Assembly: GCA_902806595.1 (NCBI GenBank)
Contig: CADCXC010000046.1
Coordinates: forward strand, 124,001-188,000
Length of the DNA stretch: 64,000 bases
Direction: 5' to 3'
Source of the DNA: Pyrenopolyporus hunteri
Taxonomy: Eukaryota > Ascomycota > Sordariomycetes > Xylariales > Hypoxylaceae
Shown: piece after piece, positions 23,801 through 33,228 of the stretch
How the letters are laid out: each line of letters begins with the position of its first letter
How positions within the stretch are numbered: position 1 is the stretch's first letter
Notes under the pieces: generated by a model
Databases searched by the model: none
Seen by the model: the letters and a program-made list of their open reading frames with translations, nothing else
Told to the model about the DNA's origin: nothing
Program-made: the position numbers and the translations under genes

Positions 23801-25083
23801 CTAACCCGGCTGATTTCGCGCTTGACCTTATCACCATTGATCTACAAGAAGCGCGTCGAGAGGAAGAGAGCCGCGAGAAGGTTCGAAGGCTAATCGAATC
23901 ATGGGAGAAGGTCTCGAAAGGAGGCCCTCTAGCACTACAATCCGCCCCTCGCCTTTCGAATATCAACGAGATAGAAGAGCCGAGTATGGAGTCCGGAGGC
24001 GAAGGAGAAGCGAGTACAAAGCAACGGGCCAGTTCCGAGAAGCCGACCGCTCAAAAGTCGGAGGACCTAGAGGAGGAAAACGAGGCAGGCCAAGAGGCCC
24101 CTTCGGATTCGGACGGGGCGCTTGAAAGGCGGCTGTCTAACCCGGCTCCTCGCCGGTCATACCATAAAACGGCTCTAGCAACGCCCGCCGAGCTAGGCGC
24201 ACTCGTCCATAAGCGCGCATCCTTTATAACCGCTTTCCCGCTCCTGTTACATCGCGCAACCATCAATCTTCGACGGCAACCTCCCCTTCTCCTGGCGCGC
24301 ACAATGCAGGTTATCGGGTTGGCCATCGTCCTAACCCTGTTCTTTGCGCCGGTGCATAACGACTACTACAGCATACAGAACCGCGTGGGTTTCATACAAG
24401 AAATATGCGCCTTCTACTTCGTAGGCATGCTACAAAACGTCGCCGTATATCCCGCGGAACGCGAGGTGTTCTACCGCGAAGACGACGACGGCGTGTATAG
24501 CGTCGAGGCCTTCCTATCGACGTACACCCTCCTCGAGGTGCCCTTCGAGATCGCCACATGTCTGCTCTTCGGCGTTTTGGCCGACTTCGCAGTTGGGTTC
24601 CCGCGCACCGCCGAGATGTACTTCGTGTACGTGTTCTGCTGTTTCGGAATCGTGTCGTGCGGTGAGAGCTTGGGCATCATGTTCAACACCCTGTTCAACC
24701 ATACGGGCTTCGCAGTGAATCTCATCTCCATCCTACTGTCGGTTGCCCAGATCATGGCGGGTATCATGTCGATTAATATGCCGGAATTATTCAAGATCTT
24801 CAACTACATCAGCCCGCTCAAATACGCGACCGCTGCGGTGGCGCCGTACACCCTGAGAGGTGTGAGGTTCACATGCAACGATAGCCAAAAGCTGCCCGAC
24901 GGCCGGTGCGCTATCGAAACGGGCGAGCAGGTCCTAGATTTGTATAAGCTGAACGTCGACCCCGTGGTCAACATCGGTGCGCTGGCGGCCACGATTGTGG
25001 TGTACCGTCTCGTCGCGTGGCTCTTGCTGAGACTAGCGAGGACGAAGTGGAAGAGCGTCGTGGAGAAGACGAAGAAATCATGA
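20832..25083 (+). CDS. Full-size ABCG (WHITE-type, YOL075C-like) transporter
   Basis: Exons 20832-22646 and 22699-25083 join in phase (52-bp intron) to 1399 residues. The order is NBD1-TMD1-NBD2-TMD2. NBD1 has Walker A GGSGSGKTT (about 127-135), signature CSGGEKRR (about 233) and Walker B ILFLDEPTTGLD. NBD2 has Walker A GPSGSGKTS (about 757-765), signature ISGGEKRRVS and LLLDEPTSGLD. Both nucleotide sites keep the catalytic lysine, unlike PDR/ABCG-II pumps whose first site has Cys, so this is a tandem WHITE-like protein as in yeast YOL075C. TMD1 has about six hydrophobic segments (for example MAGSIVEAILMAIITGYIFY, KFFTFFSIILLNHYIAVTLA). A Cys-containing extracellular loop (ALCGNEFVGSFYDCPVPGG) sits at the splice junction. 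A long acidic, Ser-rich linker lies before TMD2. Probable role: membrane export of lipids or drugs, substrate unknown. Confidence 0.93.
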
Positions 25084-25948
25084 GGAGAAGAGGTTGCAAG
25101 TTGTGCGAGCCTGTGAATAGGTCTTTAAAATTACCCGCATATGAATACGCCATTTTTTCAAGCCCAAAATTTTACAATGTCTAGTTTAACTGACGATTTT
25201 CTAAGTACATATTTTACCAGAGGTATATACCTATATCCAACGATTATGGCACTTTGAATGGGCCAATATAAAATAGTTGGAGCTACAAGAATTAATTAGT
25301 CTGTTATAGCCTATGATGCGAAGCCCTTGGTCGTCGTAATTGATTGAAGCTACTTTAAGTGTTCATATACATAGTCGTAGGCCCTGGATTGGCCTAGTTA
25401 TATATCATTACTAGTCGTCGCCTTCTATGGGTCGCCCCTAAAGATAGACTAGGGGTAGATTACAGCATTTAGTTGCTTTGAACCGTCGGTTCGGCTCGCT
25501 CACGAATAGCCTCCTCGAATTTTATCCACAGCCTTAGATCCAAACCCTAGGTACCTGATTATATGAGGCGTATTAGTAGCTACGTTGCTATTCTATAAGT
25601 ATGACAAATTTTCAACGACGTTCTTGGATAGTGTCGCTAGAACCGGATCTGACCACCAAGGTATCATCACTAGCAATGGTGGTGGGGAATTCCCAGTTCT
25701 CCACATACCCTGAAGTAGATAGAAGAAAGGGTTTACGTAGATTCGATAAGCTTCTGTACCTGCGTCATATTTATATTATATTATTAAGTATCAGTAGCTA
25801 AGAGTGTGTACAAAAGCTTCGAACTCTGTGATATCTCCAACTCTTAACTAGTTGTATAGCAGTTATAAAATTACGATACCCGACAAACAACCTCACCGAT
25901 TGTAGCGATCTTAAGAGACATAGAACAAGCTCTGAAAGTGAATATACG
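25084..25948. other. Intergenic region
   Basis: AT-rich spacer with no supported gene; it holds the 3' end of the transporter transcript and the DJ-1 gene promoter. Confidence 0.4.
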
Positions 25949-26707
25949 ATGGCGCCGAAAGTTCTCGTCGTTCTTACGTCCTATGGGTTTATCGAGAGTG
26001 CCAAGAAGCAAACTGGATGGTATCTAGTATGTGACCCCTCACCCATGAACCTAATAAATACTAGACATAGATATTAACTTTCCGAACAGCCTGAGTTCGC
26101 TCACCCATTCGACGTCCTAGCAAACAAGGGCGTAGAAATCGTGACAGCGTCGCCCAAAGGCGGCGTTGCACCGATATCCCCTGATTCCGTAGAGCAGTTT
26201 AAAGAGGACCCGAGCTCGACGCAATTCCTAAAGACGCAGTCCGCGCTATGGGAGAAGACCCAGCCCATCTCCTCGTTCCTAGGACGCGCGGGCGAGTTCG
26301 ACGCGCTATTCTACCCGGGCGGATACGGGCCCATGTTCGACCTAGCCACGAACGCGGACTCGATCGCGCTCATCAAGGAGTTCGTAGCGGCAGGTAAGCC
26401 CGTGGCGGCGGTGTGCCACGGCCCCGTCGCGTTGACGGGCGTCACGCTGCCGGACGGCAAGCCCCTGCTTCAGGGGAAGAATGTCACGGGTTTCAGCAAT
26501 GCGGAGGAGGTCGTTATTGGGCTGAGGGAGCACTTGCCCTTCACTCTGGAAGATAAGATTAAGGAGGTGGGCGGCAAATATACCAAGGCAGACAAGGAGT
26601 TCGATCCCTGCGTGGTGGTGGAAGATAATGGAAAGCTTATTACGGGTGAAAACCCGGGCAGTTCTAAAGGTGTTGGTGAGGCTATTGCGAAGGCGATTGG
26701 TGTATAG
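25949..26707 (+). CDS. DJ-1/PfpI family protein (Hsp31-like, putative class III glyoxalase)
   Basis: Exons 25949-26026 and 26090-26707 (63-bp intron) give 231 residues. The nucleophile elbow AAVCHGP places the catalytic Cys near residue 135; the partner Glu is in the PEFAHPFDVL segment that begins exon 2. GEFDALFYPGGYGPMFDL is the typical loop before the elbow. The length and the large-subclass insertion fit the Hsp31/ThiJ group, whose members convert methylglyoxal to lactate without glutathione and act as stress chaperones or deglycase-like enzymes. The start MAPKVLVVLTSYGFIES matches the first beta strand, so the ATG is secure. It is cytosolic by prediction (no signal peptide). It is convergent with the TPR gene; the 3' ends are about 270 bp apart. 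Confidence 0.93.
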
Positions 26708-26973
26708 ATAGTGATCCTAGAGATAGTGGCTGGAGCTGGTAAATATCATAATAATAATAAAGACGTCTCGGGATTACCTCAGGTACCTTCATGTGATGAA
26801 ATGAGAAGCTTAGAGAATGTGCCTATGGGTATATGAATCTAGACCCTCGTTATGATCAGCTTTTATGCGCCAGTAGATACGGCTTAGGTGCCTATTCACA
26901 AGATAAAGTTCAAGTCAAGTATCACTGCTATTCTCATCTTGAGGCTACCTAATATGCCAAGTCTTCCCGATCC

Positions 26974-28665
26974 CTAGAGCACGCTGGTGCGACAGAAACA
27001 CGAGGCTTTGATTGGTATGTCTGCGTTTGCTATGGCCGCATCTAGCTGCGGTCTAATAGCCTTAGCTTCTTCGACACGCCCTAGTTTCACAAGACATTCG
27101 TGATAACCGTGCAGGGACCATACATTATTCGGGTGCTGTAGGGCGCGGGGAAGCTTTCCACTAATCCCAAGATCCTCGGCGTAAACATCGACAGCCTGGT
27201 CGAAATGACCTTGCTCCATGAGAAGTGCTCCGTACGCATGGCCGGGTGGCTGCATCCAACCCCACGGCTCGTCGTAAGGGAGGGCGTAACTTCGATCGAT
27301 AGCCTTTCGGAGATGAGAGAACGCCGAGTCGTAATTCCCGCGTCGGTATTCTAGTTCGCCGTCTAGCATCGCTTCGGCGACATCTAAGATGTCCACGCAC
27401 TTGTTATTAAACAACATGCGAGAAGCCGGAACCACCTCCGCGGCTTCGGCAAATAATTCCCTCTGTTTAGACGCTTCTTCGACCTTGCCGAGTGCCGCGA
27501 GCGCTACCCCTTTCGCATAGTGGTTTAATGCATTAGTCGTACAGTAAAGCTTCTTATCTTCGTAAAACGGCAGGTCGATGATGTCCTGCCAGCGACCGAA
27601 CCGGATCAGAGCATGCACGCGCATAGCGAGGAAGCTTTCCAACCAATCCGCCATCGGAGGCGATTCTACGCGCAGAAGCTCCTCCGGGAGGGCTTTCTCA
27701 GCCCTAGCCACCGTATCGAGAGTAATTTTGGACTGCGCAGCGAACATGCCGGCGTAGATGCGGAAGTGAAAGTCGTGCATCCGGTAGAGCGTATAGAACT
27801 TTCGCGGATCTTCTCTCGCGAAGAAGACGTCATCTGCAAGGATGGCCTTCTGATTCGACTCGATGGCACTCCGGTAATCGCCGACGAGAATGTCGACGTG
27901 CGTCGGCATATGATTAAGGTGGCCGGCATCAGGGACGAGATCTCGAAGTGTATTTGCCGCTTCCAGCGCCGTTTCTGGGGCGGTGGACATCTCCATAAGG
28001 TGTATATAGAGGTGAAGCAGGCCTGGGTGTCGGGACCCGCCGTCCTGAGCCATCGAACGCTCTAGGATAGCCTTTGCCTCCAGCGTACGAGCCCCCGGCG
28101 CCGGCTTCCCGGTGGGGAGATCCCAGAGCCGCCATGGGGTTAGGTTCATCAAAGCGTCTACATAGAGAGCAGCGACATCCAAATCATCCGGGAACCTCTC
28201 ATAAACTTTTCCCATCGCGTTAGCGTATCCCTCATTCCATATCGACCACTTCTTGTCTCCAGCACTTTCATACGGATATCGGAATTTCAACGCCTCGACG
28301 AGCGCCTTCTCGACGGGCAACGCATTTTTTTCCCTCGCTTTGGCCCGTTCGATTAAGTCATGGGTGTGCTTCATGACGCTGTCGAATTCGGCTTCATCGA
28401 AAAACCCCCAGGGTTTGTTATAGTTCGGGCCAATACAATATGCAAAACCCCAGTACGCCAAGACGCAGTCGCCGTCTCTAGCGATGGCGCGTTCGAAGCA
28501 CTTAGCGGACTCCTCATGATTGAATGCGTAGCTCCAGATCAAGCCTCGATTGACCCATTCACGAGCCTCTTCGCTACTTGAATTCACGGTCCGCCGGTAC
28601 GAGCCAAGGTCGTAGTAATCACCGCCTGGTCGGGCAGAGCTCGCTTCTTTAAGCTTATCACCCAT
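26974..28665 (-). CDS. TPR-repeat protein (563 aa)
   Basis: A single-exon frame with Met at 28665. It reads as helical TPR-like repeats throughout: AREWVNRGLIWSYAFNHEES with AKCFERAIARDGDCVLAYWG at about residues 35-75, and later ALAALGKVEEASKQRELFAE, YDSAFSHLRKAIDR and FDQAVDVYAEDLGI. The middle contains GLLHLYIHLMEMS and HMPTHVDILVGDYRSAIESN, with histidines (HLNHMPTH) that recur in this TPR family. I do not know a biochemical role. The N-terminal pattern (a half-repeat in which small units feed a large early TPR) resembles bacterial and fungal TPR proteins of unknown function. No signal peptide or membrane segment, so probably cytosolic. No introns. Confidence 0.85.
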   Translation of the reverse strand: MGDKLKEASSARPGGDYYDLGSYRRTVNSSSEEAREWVNRGLIWSYAFNHEESAKCFERAIARDGDCVLAYWGFAYCIGPNYNKPWGFFDEAEFDSVMKHTHDLIERAKAREKNALPVEKALVEALKFRYPYESAGDKKWSIWNEGYANAMGKVYERFPDDLDVAALYVDALMNLTPWRLWDLPTGKPAPGARTLEAKAILERSMAQDGGSRHPGLLHLYIHLMEMSTAPETALEAANTLRDLVPDAGHLNHMPTHVDILVGDYRSAIESNQKAILADDVFFAREDPRKFYTLYRMHDFHFRIYAGMFAAQSKITLDTVARAEKALPEELLRVESPPMADWLESFLAMRVHALIRFGRWQDIIDLPFYEDKKLYCTTNALNHYAKGVALAALGKVEEASKQRELFAEAAEVVPASRMLFNNKCVDILDVAEAMLDGELEYRRGNYDSAFSHLRKAIDRSYALPYDEPWGWMQPPGHAYGALLMEQGHFDQAVDVYAEDLGISGKLPRALQHPNNVWSLHGYHECLVKLGRVEEAKAIRPQLDAAIANADIPIKASCFCRTSVL

Positions 28666-28944
28666 CTTGTGTCATATTGAGCTTCAGATGAAGTGTGTAG
28701 AGTACTCGAAAATGTCGATGGCGAATTGCGAATCGCGCCATTCCCCCTCAGTTTGACCTTTGCGCTTAAAGGTAATTCAAATAACGGGTAATATTCTATT
28801 ATCAATATTCAACTACTCCTATTCTCATCGCATTTTGGTTGGCTCTGGCGTGTCTAGCTCTTTTCGTATATAGATAAGTTTCTCTATCGGGACTCTCCCT
28901 TATCCGAGTGTTGCTACTAGCAGCTGATATATGCCCGTGCATAC

Positions 28945-29648
28945 TAGGCTGGACGATGTCCTGTGCTTAAAAAGCCCCCCTTTTCTTTCGCATACGTAGA
29001 GGGTCGTCACCGTGCTAAGTCTAATGAGAATAATGTACCTACGATGAAACGAGAAGAAGCGTCCTTATTCCACTCAATCCTTTTAAAGGGTATGGGGATA
29101 CGCGTCCGAAAAGACATAAGTTTGGGAAAGAAGAAGAAACCCAGCCTACTACATTTACTTATAAACTAGAAGAAACGTAAACCGTGTAGACTAGGCCAAA
29201 CGATTACTACACCAAAAGGAAATATATATACGGATTATATATATATATCCTTTTGAGAGGTTAAGATTGCGTAGATCTATGATTCAATTAATGGAAGCAT
29301 TAATTGTCGTAGGCTGGTTCGGGAGCTTGAAAGATAGGACCCCTGGATTGGACCTTTTTTTTGGATTGCTCGCTATGAGCTCCTAAACTTCCTTTTTAAA
29401 TGACCTCCCGGAGCAAAACACAACAGCGGCCGGTGATTTACGCACTTAGGTACTTACGTAGGTAGGTATCTAGGTAGGTAGGTATCTAGGTATATATGCG
29501 GACGAGAAACGGCCGATAGTTTGGGACGTCGTAGGTAGGTACTCTTGGAAAACCATAATCCGTTCTCGACTCCCCCATGAAAGCTGTGGTGATTGGCTAG
29601 GCGTTGTATGGTCCTATTTGTTTGTAGGCTGGACGAAGTCCAGTCTAC
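28945..29648. mobile_element. Candidate short non-autonomous element with palindromic ends
   Basis: TAGGCTGGACGATGTCC (28945-28961) and TAGGCTGGACGAAGTCC (29625-29641) share 16 of 17 bases. The right copy extends into the dyad GTAG-G-CTGGAC-GAA-GTCCAG-T-CTAC. Because each copy is itself palindromic, they can pair as direct or inverted repeats. The intervening 660 bp has no coding capacity and contains a central hairpin. A MITE-like element is one reading; two chance regulatory dyads is another. Confidence 0.3.
29213..29255. repeat. AT-rich perfect-end hairpin
   Basis: CAAAAGGA (29213-29220) and TCCTTTTG (29248-29255) flank alternating TA runs, so the 43 bp can fold into a near-complete stem with a short CGG-containing loop. 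It could be a MITE centre, a terminator-like structure or a cruciform-prone site. Confidence 0.6.
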
Positions 29649-30124
29649 AACCCGTTCTATCATCTAATGATCTATTATACTCTCCTAAGAATACCGTATG
29701 ACTCGGAAGACGTGTTACGTAATTAGCGGTACAGTGTTGTCCAAACCTTCAGAACGAGACGAGGAGTCTAATGGCACGAGTCACAAGGCTAAGGACTCTT
29801 GATATCTGTCTTATTAGATACCTACCTATACGAAACATCAATATTGCCATGTCGATGGAATATTAAGACTTTGAAAAGAACTTATGAGGTGGAATTGTGG
29901 ACTCACCCCTTTAATAGCCTCTGGAGCCAGTCACGTATGTTGGCCCTCACGAGCGACGACGGTTAGTCAAGGATAATATGTAAGGGATTATAGAGCGTGA
30001 AAGTAAGACGAGCGCTTTCAATTCACTCAACTTGCCCAATTCAAACATTTAAAACCCCGGATTTCCGATAAAGCAACACTCCTAATACTTTAGACTAATA
30101 ACTTCTACTTTCGCTAGCACCACC

Positions 30125-31768
30125 ATGCGACCAGAACCCAAAACATTTCTCAGTCTCCCGGCTGATGTCAGACTGCGAATTTACTCTGCCGCCGGTCTCA
30201 TTCTCGGCGCCCATATTTTTTTAGACCGGGAACGGACAGAAATACGGCGCAACCACGAATTTCTAAAACCCGGATTCACGTACCGGGTCCTCCGGACTAG
30301 CAAGGCGATCTACTCAGAAGTCAAGTCTCTTATCTACACCAAAAACAGCCTGGTGCCTTCTCGTGATGATCCTGACTACTGTCTTGAGTTCCTCCTTAAG
30401 CTACAACCCCAGGACTGTTACGACCTGAGAGACTTGTATGTCTGCTTCAAGGATGACTCTGATTACCGATTCTTCCCTCTTAATCATGAGCGGATCGCCA
30501 AATGGCAGGCCGCTGCCGAACACGTTCTCTCGAACGCGAAACCGGGGATGCTGACCTTGCATCTGATGTGCGACTCAGGAGAAGACAGCGGAGTAACCTC
30601 TGCTGTTCTCAAGCCTCTCCTCGATCATCCTGGTATCCTCGCCGACTGTGAACTTAGACTATCTCACAACAGAGATTATCGCTTATCTTCGCTGGCTTTA
30701 GAGGTCGCCACTCGAGCTAAAGTGCCGGAGCCAAACCCAAGAAAGGAACAACCTTTTCCGTTTTTACAGCTACCAACAGAGATCAGACAAGAAATCCTTA
30801 GATACACTGACTTGGTTACACCAAATAAGCAAGTACTGTGGGATCCAATAATGGGCTTTAACATTTTCCATTCTATATGGGATTATACTTATAGCAATGG
30901 CAGCTTCGAGGCTTGGGAAGCCAGGAGATATCGGTACTGCGAGGGATCGGTATTCTTTGACCTGGGCAGCTTTTGCTGCAGTATGAATAGCGCGTCTTCG
31001 TCGCGGTGTAAGTGTTGGGTCGTGCCAAGATCTCTCATGTTGGTCAGCCGGGCCGTATACGAAGATGCCTGCTGCGTCTTCTACTCTAGCAACCGCTTTA
31101 TCATAGTGCCAACCTATGCCGGAGGCACTTTCACTTCACAGGCTACCCGGGAACCCCCGACACGTCTACAAATATCGCGATTTATCACTAGGTACAAGTG
31201 CCCGGAAATACTTCGCCATCTGCGCCGCCTCGAAATCGTATTCCCAACCATCGACTCAAGCACATACCCGAAGGAGGGCGACCCTCTGTATTCAGACTGG
31301 TCACAAGCTGTTGACATTCTGAAAACTCACGCAAATATCAGTAATCTCGAAATCATCATTCACATGCTATTCTACGGTTCTAAAACAGGTAGCAGCTCCG
31401 AAAATTTCATTCTGGAGATGAAAAATGCGGGTAACGACACCGCGCAGGCATTCATGGTCCATACTCACCTTCTAGAACCGTTGAAGAGTATCCGACATAT
31501 GAAGAGCCTTTTTGTTCATTTAGAATGGACGTGGTACTGGCCAGTCAAGAAATTCAGAGCACCTCAGGGGTGTGAGGAGCAGTGCGGAACATGCGAAAGC
31601 TGCCGCATTGGCGAAATAGAAACATGGTTGGAACGGATCGTCATGGGTGACAAATACGACAGCTTCGCGGAGGGGAAAGCGCTTGACAGGCCCAGCGATT
31701 GGTTGTATAGCAGCTGGATGGATAGAGTCACAGGTTTCGGGTGGGATGACATCTATTATTATGTATGA
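30125..31768 (+). CDS. F-box/2EXR-like protein with two F-box-like motifs (547 aa)
   Basis: A single-exon frame from a clear ATG (CACCACCATGCG context). Two separate F-box-like starts occur: FLSLPADVRLRIYSAAG at about residues 8-24 and FPFLQLPTEIRQEILRYTDL at about 211-230. Each is followed by a region with R.S..IY.E or S.AVYEDACCVFYSSNRF, the usual 'invoking old relatives become outer wall' pattern of fungal F-box-like proteins with unknown partners. A Cys-rich patch (CEEQCGTCESC, about 480) near the C-terminus could bind metal. F-box motifs normally recruit Skp1 for SCF ubiquitin ligases; whether this variant does is not visible. The gene sits directly beside the AT island, and the pair of motifs suggests an internal duplication or a fusion of two such proteins. 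Confidence 0.75.
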   Translation: MRPEPKTFLSLPADVRLRIYSAAGLILGAHIFLDRERTEIRRNHEFLKPGFTYRVLRTSKAIYSEVKSLIYTKNSLVPSRDDPDYCLEFLLKLQPQDCYDLRDLYVCFKDDSDYRFFPLNHERIAKWQAAAEHVLSNAKPGMLTLHLMCDSGEDSGVTSAVLKPLLDHPGILADCELRLSHNRDYRLSSLALEVATRAKVPEPNPRKEQPFPFLQLPTEIRQEILRYTDLVTPNKQVLWDPIMGFNIFHSIWDYTYSNGSFEAWEARRYRYCEGSVFFDLGSFCCSMNSASSSRCKCWVVPRSLMLVSRAVYEDACCVFYSSNRFIIVPTYAGGTFTSQATREPPTRLQISRFITRYKCPEILRHLRRLEIVFPTIDSSTYPKEGDPLYSDWSQAVDILKTHANISNLEIIIHMLFYGSKTGSSSENFILEMKNAGNDTAQAFMVHTHLLEPLKSIRHMKSLFVHLEWTWYWPVKKFRAPQGCEEQCGTCESCRIGEIETWLERIVMGDKYDSFAEGKALDRPSDWLYSSWMDRVTGFGWDDIYYYV

Positions 31769-32442
31769 ATATGCCATCACGCACACACGCCAGAACGTAA
31801 GAAGGCATTCTGCCAAACACAGCAATTTGAAGAGAATAAGATCGTAGTGGATTAGGTTCGCTCTTATGATGGGGGCGTCTTAAGTATAGTAAATTACGGC
31901 GCGTAAGCCACTATAAAAGGTAGTACATAAAATCTTTTCTAGTACACTCCTTATCATTACAGGGCTTATTACGTTATTTTCAAAGCATGTTATTTATTAA
32001 ATAACTTTGTAAACTTTATATTTTCGAGTATTTAAATATATAAATAAATATTTAAATAACATTTATTTAAATTAATCGTAAATTAATTTATCGTTATAAA
32101 TATTATTTTAATAAAAATTATTTAAAAATCGTAACGCGTTTATAATACGTTATATAATTATTTTATATAATTATTTTATTAATTTTTATTTAATTAAAAA
32201 AATAAAATTTTTATTAAATTTTTTAAATTTAAAATATTCGAAAATATTTATTTTTTTAATTTAATTACGTTATATTATAATTATAAACGTAATAATTAAT
32301 AAATAATTTTTTTATAAAATTTTAAAAAATTATTTTATTATTTAAAAATTAAAAATTATTTTCGTAAAATAATATAATAATTTTCGATTTTTTTCGAATT
32401 TTACGATTATTTTTATAATTATATATTTTTTAATATAATTAT

Positions 32443-32538
32443 TAATATAATTTTTAATATAATTTTTAATATAATTTTTAATATAATTTTTAATATAATT
32501 TTTAATATAATTTTTAATATAATTTTTAATATAATTTT
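32443..32538 (+). repeat. 12-bp AT tandem repeat, about eight copies
   Basis: The unit AATATAATTTTT repeats with essentially no variation. It sits immediately before the 39-bp array. Confidence 0.9.
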
Positions 32539-32589
32539 CGTAATATTTTTTAACTTTTATAAAAAATTACTTATATTATTTTTCGAAAA

Positions 32590-32885
32590 ATCGTCGCGAA
32601 AAACCACTTTATATTATTTTTCGATAAAACCGTCGCGAAAAACTACCTTTATTACCTTTCGATAAAACCGTCGCAAAAAGCCACTTATATTACTTTTAAA
32701 AAAACCGTTATAAGTAACTACTTTTATTACCTTTTTAAAAATTTTTCGAAAAAACCGTCGTAAATAATTACCCTATATTACCTTTCGAAAAAACCGTCGT
32801 AAAAATTCACCCCTTATTACTTTTAAAAAAACCGTCGTAAAAAACCACCCTATATTATTTTTCGAAAAAATCGTCGCGAATAATT
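32590..32885 (+). repeat. 39-bp tandem array, about eight diverged copies
   Basis: A core (A/C)CGTCG(C/T)(G/A)AAAA recurs at 32590, 32630, 32667, 32704, 32754, 32793, 32831 and 32870, i.e. every 37-40 bp with one 50-bp step. Each copy also carries an ACC(A/T)..TATTA(C/T)TTT segment. Unlike its surroundings the array keeps many plus-strand C bases outside CpG but almost no such G bases. Confidence 0.8.
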
Positions 32886-33038
32886 ACCCGTATAATCCTT
32901 TTATATTTAATTTTAAATATATAATTCGAAAAATTTTTCGAAAAATATTATAAAAAATACGTCGAATTAAAATTAAATTTATATAATTAAATTTATATAA
33001 TTAAATTTATATTTATAATTAAATTTATATAATTCGAT

Positions 33039-33228
33039 TTTTTTAAATTAAATTATACGTTAAATTAAAATTAAATTTATATAATTAAATTTATATAATT
33101 CGATTTATTTAATTTAATTTATTTAATTTAATTTATTTAATTCGATTTATTTAATTCGATTTATTTAATTTAATTTTTTTAAATTAAATTATACGTTAAA
33201 TTAAAATTAAATTTATATAATTAAATTA
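33039..33228 (+). repeat. Direct repeat of about 50 bp, 135 bp apart, with AT oligomer between
   Basis: The segment containing AAATTATACGTTAAATTAAA occurs at 33049-33068 and again at 33184-33203 with matching flanks (about 50 bp). The intervening DNA is a TTTAATT/ATTTAATTCG oligomer. A third related copy lies at about 32958-33005. Confidence 0.7.

Larger units (their letters stand above)
28666..30124. other. Intergenic region with palindromic repeats
   Basis: No gene is supported. It contains the two related palindromes at 28945-28961 and 29624-29648, an AT-rich hairpin at 29213-29255, and TAGG repeats at 29455-29490 and 29531-29541. Confidence 0.5.
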
